The translations under genes and the position numbers were made by a program. Under the pieces are notes generated by a model, which worked only from the letters and a program-made list of their open reading frames with translations, had not been told where the DNA came from and made no database searches. Below, piece after piece: positions 35,262-44,695 of a stretch of 64,000 nucleotides of DNA; within the stretch, counting starts at the first letter, position 1; each line of letters begins with the position of its first letter. Origin of the DNA: Methylopumilus sp026399645 (GTDB taxonomy: Bacteria; Pseudomonadota; Gammaproteobacteria; Burkholderiales; Methylophilaceae); assembly GCF_965184065.1 (NCBI RefSeq), contig NZ_OZ239098.1; one strand, written 5' to 3'.

Positions 35262-35290
35262 ATAATAAAGCCTTACGCCCTGTAATTCAA
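35262..35290 (-). promoter_or_regulatory. Candidate promoter of gltBD
   Basis: On the minus strand TTGAAT (35290-35285), 17-base spacer, TATTAT (35267-35262). Transcription would start near 35255, giving a leader of about 27 bases before the gltB ATG at 35228. No sigma-54 (GG-N10-GC) pattern was seen. Confidence 0.55.
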
Positions 35291-35302
35291 CAATTATTGG
35301 GC

Positions 35303-36583
35303 TTATTTAAGAACTTGAAAGGCTTTTTTTGCGGCTTCAATCGTTTGATGAATATCCTGATCTGTATGGGATATAGATACGAAGCCTGCCTCAAATGCGG
35401 ACGGGCCAAAGTAGAAACCAGAGGAAAGCATATGATGGAAAAATTGATTGAACTGTTCTTTGTTGCTTTTCATGATTTCATCAAAGCTTGTGGGTGCTTT
35501 TTCACTAAAGTACATACCAAACATGCCGCCTACTGATTGTGCACTGAATTTAACATCTAAATCATGTGCGGCTTTTGTTAAACCATCCACCAGTGATTTG
35601 GTTTTCTTAGTTAATTCTTCATAGAAATTTGGAGCTTGCACGAGTTTGAGTGTTGCAAGTCCTGCCGCTACTGCCACAGGGTTTCCAGACAATGTACCCG
35701 CTTGGTATACAGCACCTATGGGTGCCAAACATTGCATAATATCTCGTCGCCCCCCAAATGCACCAACAGGCAAACCGCCACCAATCACTTTACCAAGTGT
35801 CGTCAAATCAGGCGTAATGCCATAGAGCGCTTGAGCACCACCTAGATGCACTCTAAAGCCTGTCATCACTTCATCAAAAATAAGCACCGCACCATGTTTG
35901 GTGCATAACTCTCGTAATGTTTTTAAGAATTCCATATGAGGAATAATGAGATTCATGTTGCCCACAACTGGCTCAATAATCACGGTTGCAATGGTGTCAC
36001 CTTTTTCTTTAAAAAGCGTTTTTAATGCATCGATATCGTTATAAGGTAACGTCAATGTATGTTTGGCGACATCTTCTGGAACCCCTGCGGAACTTGGTTC
36101 TCCAAAGGTTAAGAGTCCTGAACCTGCCTTCACTAATAGCGCATCTGCATGACCGTGATAACAACCCTCGAATTTAATTAAAGTATCTCGCTTGGTGAAT
36201 CCTCGTGCGACACGAATCGCACTCATCGTCGCTTCCGTGCCTGAACTCACGAGTCGAACTTGTTCGATACTAGGGACAAGTTTGACGAGTAATTCCGCCA
36301 TCTCAAGCTCTCTTTTTGTTGGAGCACCAAATGACAAACTATCGAATGAAGCTTCTTGAACCGCTTTTAAGACTTGCGGGTGTGCGTGGCCCAATATCAT
36401 GGGGCCCCAGGAATTGATGTATTCGATATATTCGCATCCATCTTCATCCCATAGTTTGCTACCCAAACCTTTTTTGAAAAAAATTGGTGTACCGCCGACA
36501 GACTTAAATGCGCGCACAGGCGAATTGACGCCTCCTGGGATGACTTTTTGTGAGCGTTCAAATAGCGTTTTATTTTGACTCAT
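35303..36583 (-). CDS. hemL: Glutamate-1-semialdehyde 2,1-aminomutase
   Basis: HemL forms 5-aminolevulinate from glutamate-1-semialdehyde, the C5 route to haem. The 426-residue PLP enzyme has the Schiff-base lysine in TTLGKVIGGGLPVGAFGG (about residue 266) and the N-terminal VIPGGVNSPVRAF motif. It is the last gene of the thiD-thiE-hemL transcript (6-base gap after thiE). The C5 pathway agrees with the proteobacterial type. Its end is 75 bases from the start of gltB; the gltB promoter lies in this gap. Confidence 0.96.
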   Translation of the reverse strand: MSQNKTLFERSQKVIPGGVNSPVRAFKSVGGTPIFFKKGLGSKLWDEDGCEYIEYINSWGPMILGHAHPQVLKAVQEASFDSLSFGAPTKRELEMAELLVKLVPSIEQVRLVSSGTEATMSAIRVARGFTKRDTLIKFEGCYHGHADALLVKAGSGLLTFGEPSSAGVPEDVAKHTLTLPYNDIDALKTLFKEKGDTIATVIIEPVVGNMNLIIPHMEFLKTLRELCTKHGAVLIFDEVMTGFRVHLGGAQALYGITPDLTTLGKVIGGGLPVGAFGGRRDIMQCLAPIGAVYQAGTLSGNPVAVAAGLATLKLVQAPNFYEELTKKTKSLVDGLTKAAHDLDVKFSAQSVGGMFGMYFSEKAPTSFDEIMKSNKEQFNQFFHHMLSSGFYFGPSAFEAGFVSISHTDQDIHQTIEAAKKAFQVLK

Positions 36584-36589
36584 ATCGAT

Positions 36590-37216
36590 TTAATGAAACA
36601 TCTTTAAAAATGTTTCTGCAGTTTCCTTAATTGATTTAGCTTCGTAAAGACTTGTAATGACAGCAATCGCGTCGATCCCTGTCTCAATCACATCATGAGC
36701 ATTATTCACGGTGATGCCCCCAATTGCAACGATGGGGATATGAATCTCAAGTTTTGCTTCACTTAGAAGTTCTAACTTGGCTCTGGTAGCGTTAGGCTTT
36801 GTGAGAGTTGGGAACATCGCACCAAAAGCGACATAGTTCGCACCCTCTTTCTGGGCCTGTTTTGCGCGACTTAACTGGTCATAACATGAGCTTCCAATGA
36901 TGGCACCTTCGCCTAAAATAAGCCTAACTTCGGCGATATTGTCATCATTTTTGCCTAAATGAACACCATCTGCCTCCAAATTAAGGCACATGCCTACATC
37001 GTCATTCACAATACATGGCACAGCATATTCGCGACAAAGACGTAAAATAGCAGCACATTGCTGCATTTTAACGTCACGATCTTGTATTTTACTGCGATAT
37101 TGCACCATAGAAGCCCCACCTTCAATGGCTAATTGCGTTTTATGGATAAGTGTATTTAAGTCAGCCATATCAGGGGTGATGGCGTATAAACCTTTAATGA
37201 TGAATGAATCGCGCAT
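36590..37216 (-). CDS. thiE: Thiamine phosphate synthase
   Basis: ThiE joins hydroxymethylpyrimidine diphosphate and thiazole phosphate to thiamine phosphate. The product has the TIM-barrel pattern GLYAITPD at its start, pyrophosphate-binding VQYRSK, VNDDVGMCLNLEADGVHLGK and the phosphate loop IVAIGGIT. The frame is open from 37288, but 72 of those bases lie inside thiD. I use the ATG at 37216 (208 residues), which matches the family start and still overlaps thiD by 23 bases. The overlap means translational coupling of ThiD and ThiE. Confidence 0.93.
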   Translation of the reverse strand: MRDSFIIKGLYAITPDMADLNTLIHKTQLAIEGGASMVQYRSKIQDRDVKMQQCAAILRLCREYAVPCIVNDDVGMCLNLEADGVHLGKNDDNIAEVRLILGEGAIIGSSCYDQLSRAKQAQKEGANYVAFGAMFPTLTKPNATRAKLELLSEAKLEIHIPIVAIGGITVNNAHDVIETGIDAIAVITSLYEAKSIKETAETFLKMFH

Positions 37217-38033
37217 ATTCCAATTCATCATCATGAGCCCAAAAGAGTCGATCCGGAATAAATTGGCCCATACCAGGCTTATACCCATGCTTTAAAGACT
37301 GCCAAGTAAAGCGCTGTCCTTCTTGAATGGCTTCTTCTAATGTGGAACCTAATGCCATACAACCAGCGATGGCTGAAGCTAATGTACAGCCTGAGCCGTG
37401 ATAGCTGCCTACTAATCTTTCCCAGTTGTAACTCTTCACTTTGCCGTTCTCGTTATATAAAGTATTAATAACTTCGGTCGTCACTTCATGAGTGCCTGTA
37501 ATTAAAGCTAGTTGGCACCCCGTATTAAGAAGTCGCTCAGCACATTCATCTAAACTTGCTTCACCAAAATCGTCACCATCTTTAAATGCTAAGCGTCTTG
37601 CTTCAATACTATTCGGTGTAATAAGTGTGGCTTGAGATAACAATAAGTCTGACATCGCATTAATCATTTCATTGGTGACTAATGCATCGCCCCGTCCGGA
37701 TGCTAATACAGGATCGATGATGAGCGGGATCGTCGGATAGTCCGCCACAATTTCTGCAATCATCGCGATTGTTTCAACACTACCTAATAAGCCTAATTTA
37801 AATGCGGAGACTTCCATGTCCTCTAATAAAGTGCGCGCTTGATCATTCACCCAATCTGCATCGAAAGCCATCATACTTTCAACGCCTGACGTATCTTGAA
37901 CGGTAATAGCTGTGGTGATTGATAAAGGATGACAACCTAAACTGGCTAGTGTTAAAACATCAGCTTGCAGTCCAGCGCCGCCCGTTGGATCGGTCGCTGA
38001 AAATGTCATGACACAGGGAGGATTTTTTTTCAT
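37194..38033 (-). CDS. thiD: Hydroxymethylpyrimidine/phosphomethylpyrimidine kinase
   Basis: ThiD carries out both phosphorylations of hydroxymethylpyrimidine to give the diphosphate used by ThiE. The 279-residue ribokinase-fold enzyme has the substrate motif DPTGGAGLQADVLT near the N-terminus and the catalytic-loop GSYHGSGCTLASAIAGCMA with cysteine typical of ThiD in the C-terminal half. It begins 42 bases after the priA end on the same strand. No riboswitch is visible before it, in contrast to thiC. Confidence 0.95.
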   Translation of the reverse strand: MKKNPPCVMTFSATDPTGGAGLQADVLTLASLGCHPLSITTAITVQDTSGVESMMAFDADWVNDQARTLLEDMEVSAFKLGLLGSVETIAMIAEIVADYPTIPLIIDPVLASGRGDALVTNEMINAMSDLLLSQATLITPNSIEARRLAFKDGDDFGEASLDECAERLLNTGCQLALITGTHEVTTEVINTLYNENGKVKSYNWERLVGSYHGSGCTLASAIAGCMALGSTLEEAIQEGQRFTWQSLKHGYKPGMGQFIPDRLFWAHDDELEYARFIHH

Positions 38034-38075
38034 ATCTTTATTTTAGTGGGATTAGAGTTTCAGTCATAGTGAAAA

Positions 38076-40283
38076 TTAAAACTCAAGCGGATCAACATCA
38101 ACGACCCACTTAACTTTCTGACCCATTTTATTTTCACGTAAATATGGCACCCAATCATTAAGTAATTTTTGCAATGCTATGCGAGAACTTGCTTGAAGCA
38201 ATAACTGCCCGCGTTCCATGCCTTTTAATCTTTCCATAATAGGTCGCACTGGATTATAAACAGTCACGTGCGTACTTAAATTTTGTGCATTAATCATTGC
38301 ATCATTCAGGAATTCCATCACATGCGCCAATTGATGCGCTTCTGCTTTTAAAAGAACGAGGAATGCAAAAGGACTTAACTCTACTAACTCTCTTTCCTTT
38401 AAAAGTTCATTGGCATAGTTTTCATAGTCATGCGTTTTCAAAGCTTCAAATATTGGGTGATTTGGGAAAGCGGTTTGAATATATACTTCGCCCTTGATGT
38501 TAGCTCTCCCTGCGCGGCCACTTACTTGCATCAATTGTGAAAATAAGCGTTCACTTGCTCTAAAGTCGGGGCTATATAAAGCCTGATCGGTATCCAATAC
38601 ACCGACTAAGCTTAAATGAGGAAAGTCGTGACCTTTAGAAAGCATTTGAGTGCCTATCAAAATATCAATTTCACGATTTTTCATTTTTAAGAATAAATCA
38701 TTGAGCGCTTCTTTAGTTTTTGTTGAGTCTCGATCCACTCTTAAAATGCGCGCTTCAGGAAAAAATTCTTTTAAGGTTTCTTCTATGCGCTGTGTCCCTA
38801 ATCCTGTTGGATATAAATCTGTATTGCCACATGAAGGACATTGCAGTGGCATTTTTTCATCATGGCCACAATGGTGGCAACGTAATCGTTTTTGATTTAA
38901 ATGAACCACCAAGCGGGAGCTACAACGATTGCACCGACCTGTCCACTGACACGACGAACAAAGAAGCACAGGTGCGAAACCACGCCTATTAATAAAAATA
39001 AGGCTTTGTTCTTTTTTATGTAAGCGGTCCCGAATTGCTTCAATGAGATAAGGTGAGAAGCCTTTTGAAACTGTTGACTTAGCAACATCAATATATTTAA
39101 TTTCAGGCAAGCTTGAGTCTTCAACAGCGCGGGATGTTAATTTTAGAAAGCCAAATTTTTTGGTGTCTTTTGTCCTCGTAGCATTAAACCAAGTTTCAAG
39201 CGATGGCGTTGCCGTTCCCATCACGATCGGAATGTTTTCGGATTTTGCACGGAAAATCGCGACATCCCTCGCGTGATACCGTAACCCCTCTTGCTGTTTG
39301 AATGATGCGTCGTGCTCTTCATCAATGATGATGAGAGACAAATGTGGCATGGGTGTAAAAACACTTAAACGTGTCCCTATGACAATTTTGGCTGCGCCCT
39401 CTTTAGCAAGTCGCCAATGGGTTAAACGTTCGTTATCCGTTAAATGACTATGAAGTGTGACGAGTGTGTATTTTTCAAAACGAGATCTAAAACGACTCTC
39501 GAGCTGGGGTGTTAAATTAATTTCAGGAACGAGCACTAAGACTTGTGCATCTTCTTTTTTTAATGCCTCTTCAATTAAACGAATATAGACTTCGGTTTTA
39601 CCGCTTCCTGTAATGCCATAAAGTAACCAAGCTGCAAAAGTTTTATTTGTTTTTGAAATCTCATAGAATGCTTTTTGTTGTTCATCATTCAATGATGGAA
39701 TGGGCGCTTGTCTATAGGCTTTATCGTCTAAAGTTACCTCTTCTTTTTCAATCCAACCCATCTCATCCAACGTTTCAATTGATTTTTTCCAAGTGCTACT
39801 GATCGAGCGGAGACTTGATTCGTCAAGGAGGGTCGCATCAATTAAAGCCATCACGATACGTTTTAGTATTGTTTGGCGAGGTGGTAATTGATCGACACCT
39901 AACTCAACGGCTTTGGGGGTTAGGCGATATAGATATTTTTTCACCATCGCCTTTGTATTTAATTTTTTTAATCTAGATGGCACAGCGGACAAAATCGTTT
40001 GCCCTAAGGGGTAGTGATAATACTGACTACAAAATTGAAAAAGCTTAAAACTTTGCTCATCAAAAATCACTTCAGGGTCTAGCCGAATAATAGACTTTAA
40101 TTTTTTAGACTCAATGGCTGTCGTATCAGAAATGCCAACCACGACACCGATCATTTTGCGAGCACCAAAAGGGACCACGACATACTGTCCAATTTGAGTA
40201 TTGGGTTTGTCCGTCCTATAGTCAAACACCCGATCGAGTGGCACATCGAGGGCGACTTTTAAAATGTGAAGTGCATCAGTCAT
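38076..40283 (-). CDS. priA: Primosomal protein N' (replication restart helicase PriA)
   Basis: PriA recognises stalled or collapsed replication forks and reloads the replicative helicase. The 735-residue protein has the N-terminal DNA-binding region, Walker A GITGSGKTEVY, DEEH box in IIIDEEHD, and the zinc-binding cysteines in CSSCQWTGRCNRCSS and CHHC/CPSC between the two helicase halves. Length matches other PriA proteins. It is divergent from argS, with which it shares a 76-base promoter space; the region holds overlapping opposite -10-like sequences around 40313-40325. Confidence 0.97.
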   Translation of the reverse strand: MTDALHILKVALDVPLDRVFDYRTDKPNTQIGQYVVVPFGARKMIGVVVGISDTTAIESKKLKSIIRLDPEVIFDEQSFKLFQFCSQYYHYPLGQTILSAVPSRLKKLNTKAMVKKYLYRLTPKAVELGVDQLPPRQTILKRIVMALIDATLLDESSLRSISSTWKKSIETLDEMGWIEKEEVTLDDKAYRQAPIPSLNDEQQKAFYEISKTNKTFAAWLLYGITGSGKTEVYIRLIEEALKKEDAQVLVLVPEINLTPQLESRFRSRFEKYTLVTLHSHLTDNERLTHWRLAKEGAAKIVIGTRLSVFTPMPHLSLIIIDEEHDASFKQQEGLRYHARDVAIFRAKSENIPIVMGTATPSLETWFNATRTKDTKKFGFLKLTSRAVEDSSLPEIKYIDVAKSTVSKGFSPYLIEAIRDRLHKKEQSLIFINRRGFAPVLLCSSCQWTGRCNRCSSRLVVHLNQKRLRCHHCGHDEKMPLQCPSCGNTDLYPTGLGTQRIEETLKEFFPEARILRVDRDSTKTKEALNDLFLKMKNREIDILIGTQMLSKGHDFPHLSLVGVLDTDQALYSPDFRASERLFSQLMQVSGRAGRANIKGEVYIQTAFPNHPIFEALKTHDYENYANELLKERELVELSPFAFLVLLKAEAHQLAHVMEFLNDAMINAQNLSTHVTVYNPVRPIMERLKGMERGQLLLQASSRIALQKLLNDWVPYLRENKMGQKVKWVVDVDPLEF

Positions 40284-40359
40284 GGTGTTAGTTTTTAAGG
40301 GGAGACCATCAATTCTAAGTTAAAATAAACGCTTTAATCGTTACCTATCATTCTAAGAC

Positions 40360-42033
40360 GTGAAATCACATCTTCTACAATTATTGTTGCCTGTTGCACA
40401 ATCGATACATCCTGAGATTTTATCGAATTCTATTCAATTAGATCGTCCTAAATCGATCGAGCATGGAGATTTTTCGAGTAACTTGGCGATGGTACTCGCA
40501 AAGACTTTGAAAAAAAATCCGCGTGAATTAGCCGCCCTCATTATTGAGAAGTTACCTGCCTCACCTTTTATTGAAAAAGTTGAAATTGCAGGTGCAGGTT
40601 TTATTAATTTCTATTTGAATGAAAAAGCACGCACCTTCATTATCCATGAGATTTTAAAAAATCCTGAAGTCTACGGACAAAATACTTCAGGGCATGATGA
40701 AAAGGGCAAGCCTCAAAAAGTCCAAATTGAATTTGTATCTGCAAATCCTACAGGCCCTCTTCATGTCGGTCATGGTCGAGGTGCTGCGATTGGAGATTCA
40801 TTAGCTAGGCTTTTGAAATTTAATGGTTGGGATGTGACGCGGGAATTTTATTACAACGATGCAGGTGCGCAAATTGATAACCTCACAAAATCAGTGCATG
40901 CCAGGTGTCACAATATAGATCCCTCGGCCCCTGCATTTCCTGAAGATGGTTATCGCGGTGAATATATTGTCGAAATTGCGAATGCTTTTTTGAACAAAAG
41001 TAGCATTGAATGCGAAGGTAAAACCATTCATGCATCAGGCCAAATTGACGACTTAGAATCTATTAGACAATTCAGTGTCGCTTATTTAAGAAATGAACAA
41101 GATCAAGATTTAAATACCTTCCAAATTAAGTTTGATGTGTTCACTTTGGAATCTTCGTTCTACCAAAATGGTCACATTGAAAAAGTCGTGACATCTCTTA
41201 TTAAAAATGGTTTTACCTATGAGGAAGACAATGCCCTGTGGTTAAAAACGACAGATTTTGGTGACGACAAAAATCGTGTCATGAAAAAATCTGATGGAAG
41301 TTATACCTATTTCGTTCCTGATGTGGCTTATCACTTCAATAAATGGGAGCGTGGATTTAAACGTGTTATTAATGAACATGGTTCTGATCATCACAGCACT
41401 ATTACCCGTGTCAGGGCAGGTCTTCAAGCTTTAAAAATCGGCATCCCTGAAAGCTATCCTGAGTATGTGTTGCATCAAATGATCACAGTGATGAAGGGCG
41501 GGGAAGAAGTAAAACTTTCTAAGCGCGCAGGTAGTTATGTCACATTACGCGATCTTATTGATGAAGTTGGTTGCGATGCCACACGCTACTTCTTAATTGC
41601 TCGTAAATCTGATTCACAACTCGTTTTTGATATTGATTTAGCTAAAACACAAAATTCAGATAACCCTGTGTATTACATTCAATATGCTCATGCGCGTATT
41701 GCAGGCGTTTTAAGGCAATGGGGTGGAGATATTAATCAATTAAATCACGTTAATATTGATCATCTTAAATCGATACAAGAACTCGTTCTGGTTAAACGCT
41801 TAAGTGAATTTCCAGAAATGGTTTTACATGCCGCTTCTGAATTAGCACCGCATACGATTGCAAACTATTTAAAAGACTGTGCGGCCGATCTTCATAGCTA
41901 TTATAATGACACTAAGTTTTTGGTTGAAAATGAAGATGAAAAGTTAGCACGCTTAAGTTTAATCCGTGCCACACAAATTGTATTAAAAAATGGCCTATAT
42001 CTTCTAGGTGTGAACGCTCCGGAAAACATGTAG
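40360..42033 (+). CDS. argS: Arginine-tRNA ligase
   Basis: Charges tRNA-Arg. The 557-residue class I synthetase has the N-terminal Add-1 domain, the HIGH-type motif HVGHGRG at about residues 135-141 and the KMSKS-like KLSKRAGSYV near residue 386, with the C-terminal DALR anticodon-binding domain. The start is a GTG at 40360; no ATG fits the conserved N-terminus better. It leads a co-directional set with the SPOR protein, dsbA and the SDR gene, a gene order I recall from other betaproteobacteria. Confidence 0.97.
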   Translation: MKSHLLQLLLPVAQSIHPEILSNSIQLDRPKSIEHGDFSSNLAMVLAKTLKKNPRELAALIIEKLPASPFIEKVEIAGAGFINFYLNEKARTFIIHEILKNPEVYGQNTSGHDEKGKPQKVQIEFVSANPTGPLHVGHGRGAAIGDSLARLLKFNGWDVTREFYYNDAGAQIDNLTKSVHARCHNIDPSAPAFPEDGYRGEYIVEIANAFLNKSSIECEGKTIHASGQIDDLESIRQFSVAYLRNEQDQDLNTFQIKFDVFTLESSFYQNGHIEKVVTSLIKNGFTYEEDNALWLKTTDFGDDKNRVMKKSDGSYTYFVPDVAYHFNKWERGFKRVINEHGSDHHSTITRVRAGLQALKIGIPESYPEYVLHQMITVMKGGEEVKLSKRAGSYVTLRDLIDEVGCDATRYFLIARKSDSQLVFDIDLAKTQNSDNPVYYIQYAHARIAGVLRQWGGDINQLNHVNIDHLKSIQELVLVKRLSEFPEMVLHAASELAPHTIANYLKDCAADLHSYYNDTKFLVENEDEKLARLSLIRATQIVLKNGLYLLGVNAPENM

Positions 42034-42047
42034 CTTAAAAGGTAAAT

Positions 42048-42611
42048 ATGGAAAAAGGGAAATCAGGTAGTTCTTTTATGAACGGTCTTTTTATGGGCGT
42101 TCTAGTAGGTATTGGATTATCCATTGCTATTACCGTCTTTATTACTAATGGCAAAAGTCCTTTTGTAAGTAAAGATACGAATGGGGCTTGTATTGAAATT
42201 CAGGGGGCTAAACCTGAAGGAGAGGTTGCAGCAGATAATGCTATCCAAGATCAACCGACTAAATTTGATTTTTATAATATCCTGCCTAATAACGATAAAG
42301 ATATCTCAGACCGAGAAGCAACACAGGCATTAAAAAATCCAGCCAGCATTCCACAAAAAGAAGTCTACTTCTACCAAGTGGGTGCATTCAATTCGGATAA
42401 GGATGCTGATAACACTAAAGCAAAATTGGCACTTTTAGGATTTGAGGCAGTCGTACTCACAGCCCCTTCACAAAATAATGAAGTGGTTCATAAAGTAAGA
42501 GTGGGCCCTCTGACCGATGATGCACAAATTATGAAAACCAAAAATGATCTCATTAAAAATGGCTTTAAGCCCATTTTAGTGAGGGCAACACTTAACAATA
42601 CAAATAATTAA
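42048..42611 (+). CDS. SPOR domain membrane protein (FtsN-like)
   Basis: A 187-residue bitopic protein: short cytoplasmic N-terminus, one helix (about 12-34, FMNGLFMGVLVGIGLSIAITVF), a flexible periplasmic linker, and a C-terminal SPOR domain (about 108-183, beginning VYFYQVGAFNSDKDADNTKAKL) that binds denuded glycan strands at the division septum. The layout is that of a short FtsN-type protein, although true FtsN essential-helix residues cannot be identified by eye. Coupled with argS (14-base gap) and dsbA (9-base gap). Confidence 0.87.
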   Translation: MEKGKSGSSFMNGLFMGVLVGIGLSIAITVFITNGKSPFVSKDTNGACIEIQGAKPEGEVAADNAIQDQPTKFDFYNILPNNDKDISDREATQALKNPASIPQKEVYFYQVGAFNSDKDADNTKAKLALLGFEAVVLTAPSQNNEVVHKVRVGPLTDDAQIMKTKNDLIKNGFKPILVRATLNNTNN

Positions 42612-42620
42612 GGATAATTT

Positions 42621-43253
42621 ATGAAAAAAATCTTAATCACTTTTTTAATGCTTTTTAGCTCACTTTCCTTTGCCGTAGCGCCTGAGGTTGGTGTTAATTT
42701 TGATAAAACAGCACAAGTGGTTCCAACAGATAACAAAGATAAAATTGAAATCACGGAACTCTTTTGGTATGGATGTATTCACTGTTACCAAATGGACCCT
42801 ATGTTGAGTGACTGGGTAAAAAAATTACCTAAAGATGTTTACTTTAAACGTATGCCTGCCATTCCCCGTCCTGATTGGGCGCCAATGGCACGAGCCTTTT
42901 ATGCCATGGAAACATTGGGTGTAGCTGAAAAACTTCATACAGCGATATTTGAGGCTGTGCATAAAGACCGTACACTTAACCCAAGTGACGAAAAAGCGAT
43001 TCTTCAGTGGGTTACATTAAAGTCAGGTCTTGATCGAAAAAAAGTGGAGGATGCTTTTAATTCATTTTCGATGAATGCTGCTTTAAATAAGGCAGTGCAA
43101 GTCTTCAAAGCATCAGGAGCCACAGGTGTGCCCACGCTCATGATTGATGGTAAATACATCACCTCAAGTACGATGGCGGGTGGCAATAATGAAGCATTGC
43201 AAATTGCTGACTTCATCATCAGCAATGTCAGAAAAGATCGCAATAAAAAATAA
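42621..43253 (+). CDS. dsbA: Thiol:disulfide interchange protein DsbA
   Basis: DsbA puts disulfide bonds into exported proteins in the periplasm. The 210-residue protein has a signal peptide (ending SLSFA, about residue 18), a thioredoxin fold with active site C-I-H-C (Cys52, Cys55; less common than CPHC) and the cis-proline loop GATGVPTLMI. The histidine at the third position is as in E. coli DsbA. The SDR gene starts 29 bases before its end. No DsbB gene is in view. Confidence 0.94.
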   Translation: MKKILITFLMLFSSLSFAVAPEVGVNFDKTAQVVPTDNKDKIEITELFWYGCIHCYQMDPMLSDWVKKLPKDVYFKRMPAIPRPDWAPMARAFYAMETLGVAEKLHTAIFEAVHKDRTLNPSDEKAILQWVTLKSGLDRKKVEDAFNSFSMNAALNKAVQVFKASGATGVPTLMIDGKYITSSTMAGGNNEALQIADFIISNVRKDRNKK

Positions 43254-44019
43254 ACCTTTAAAAGTCTTTATCACCGGTGCCTCAAGCGGTATCGGTGAAT
43301 CATTGGCTCATCAGTATGCTAAAGAAGGTGCAACCTTAGGTTTGGTGGGGCGACGTCTAGAACTTCTCACACAAATAAAATCAAACATCAAAACCGATTG
43401 TGAAATTTATGCAGTCGATGTCTCAGATCAAAAAAAACTTCAAAAAGCTGCAAATCATTTCATTAAAAAATATGGTCCGCCTGATATTGTAATTGCCAAT
43501 GCAGGTGTGAGCACTGGAACCCTTGCCGGTGAAAAGAAAGACCTTGACACATTTAAACGTGTCATTGAGATTAATTTGTTTGGTGTCATACACACCTTTC
43601 TTCCTTTTATTGAAATTTATAAAAAGAAGAAGTCGGGTCAGTTAGTTGGAATTGCAAGTGTGGCTGGCATTAGAGGCTTACCTGGTTCGGGGGCTTATAG
43701 TACTTCAAAAGCGGCTTTAATCAATTATCTGGAAAGTCTGCGTATTGAGATGAGGCCTTTTGGTATTCATGTGACAACGATTGCACCAGGCTTCATTCAT
43801 ACGCCCATGACAAAACATAATCGCTATACCATGCCTTTTATTTTAGATGTGGATGTTGCGGTATCTCGCTTCATGAAAGCCATTCAGAATAAAAAATGCT
43901 TTGTAATCATTCCTTGGCAGATGAAAATCGTAGGCACTATCATGAAATTTTTACCTGCACCTTTATGGGATTTTTTAGCTAAAAGAGGTCCTAAAAAAAT
44001 CAGGAAAATGATTCAATAA
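43225..44019 (+). CDS. Short-chain dehydrogenase/reductase
   Basis: A 264-residue NAD(P)-dependent oxidoreductase of the classical SDR family, with the cofactor motif TGASSGIG near residue 17, the NAG strand (IANAGVS) and the catalytic Ser and YxxxK (YSTSKAAL). The frame is open from 43144, but the N-terminal segment before the Rossmann fold is inside dsbA; the ATG at 43225 gives the usual short lead. Substrate unknown. A C-terminal segment (IVGTIMKFLPAPLWDFLAKRGPKKIRKM) is basic and may be membrane-associated. Confidence 0.9.
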   Translation: MSEKIAIKNKPLKVFITGASSGIGESLAHQYAKEGATLGLVGRRLELLTQIKSNIKTDCEIYAVDVSDQKKLQKAANHFIKKYGPPDIVIANAGVSTGTLAGEKKDLDTFKRVIEINLFGVIHTFLPFIEIYKKKKSGQLVGIASVAGIRGLPGSGAYSTSKAALINYLESLRIEMRPFGIHVTTIAPGFIHTPMTKHNRYTMPFILDVDVAVSRFMKAIQNKKCFVIIPWQMKIVGTIMKFLPAPLWDFLAKRGPKKIRKMIQ

Positions 44020-44071
44020 TTGCCCTAATCACCTGTATCCATAATACGTAAAATAAATTAAAATCTTATTT

Positions 44072-44425
44072 ATGTCAAACCTCGAATATAACGGACAAGT
44101 CCTAGCAACAGCTCGTGGCGAACTCAAGCTTAAAGCACACGATATCGCAACAGAGTTATGTTTGTCTGTTGAGCAAGTCAACTCCCTTGAAAATAATTTA
44201 GGCGCTTTTTTTCATTCAAATAAATTAAAACAAGTAGTCATCAAGCGCTATTGTCGCCTCCTTAATATTGATGTAAATGCTGTCATTACTCAATATGAAA
44301 CAGATACTACCGACAATAGTTTTCAAGAAGCTAAAAAGAGTAATCTAGGTAAGAGCTTTAAAAAATATCTTTATATTTCTATTGCTGCATTTATGACAAC
44401 AATGGTTTGGAAGCTTTTTGCGTAA
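44072..44425 (+). CDS. RodZ-like helix-turn-helix protein with a membrane helix
   Basis: A 117-residue protein. Residues about 10-70 form a HTH_25/RodZ-like helix-turn-helix (LATARGELKLKAHDIATELCLSVEQVNSLE), and residues 95-115 are one hydrophobic helix (YLYISIAAFMTTMVWKLF). RodZ itself continues after its helix with a periplasmic domain; here the protein stops at once, so it resembles only the cytoplasmic and membrane part. The next gene starts on its stop codon (TAATG). Could be a truncated RodZ paralogue or a membrane-tethered regulator. Confidence 0.7.
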   Translation: MSNLEYNGQVLATARGELKLKAHDIATELCLSVEQVNSLENNLGAFFHSNKLKQVVIKRYCRLLNIDVNAVITQYETDTTDNSFQEAKKSNLGKSFKKYLYISIAAFMTTMVWKLFA

Positions 44426-44682
44426 TGTTAAAAAAGGTAAAAGAATTATTTTTCAAATTTAGAACTCGACATTTTAAATTTATAGAGTTCAGAAAGTCCC
44501 TGCGATTTGATACGTCTGCCTATTATCCTTATCAAATCATGGATATTGGTGAGAGTTTTTTAATTGATAATGCAAATTTAGAGACGATTCAGAAAAAACA
44601 TAAAACGATCAATAAAGAGTTAAGTAAAACTTTTTTAGCTAAAATAGAAGCTGACGCTGTCCGAATTACCCGTATTAAATAA
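44425..44682 (+). CDS. Small basic protein of unknown function
   Basis: An 85-residue lysine-rich protein starting MLKKVKELFFKF on the ATG that overlaps the preceding stop codon. Residues 1-35 are basic and amphipathic (KFRTRHFKFIEFRKS), and the rest is soluble-looking with SAYYPYQIMDIGESFLIDNANLE. No domain recognised. The frame is open further upstream to 44407, but that part lies inside the preceding gene. Position between two membrane proteins, with an overlap and a short gap, suggests they are made together. Confidence 0.6.
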   Translation: MLKKVKELFFKFRTRHFKFIEFRKSLRFDTSAYYPYQIMDIGESFLIDNANLETIQKKHKTINKELSKTFLAKIEADAVRITRIK

Positions 44683-44695
44683 TAAGGAAAACAAA

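Noticed and set aside
37217..37288. Longer thiE start at 37288
   Set aside because: The extra 24 codons are inside thiD and match no ThiE N-terminus.
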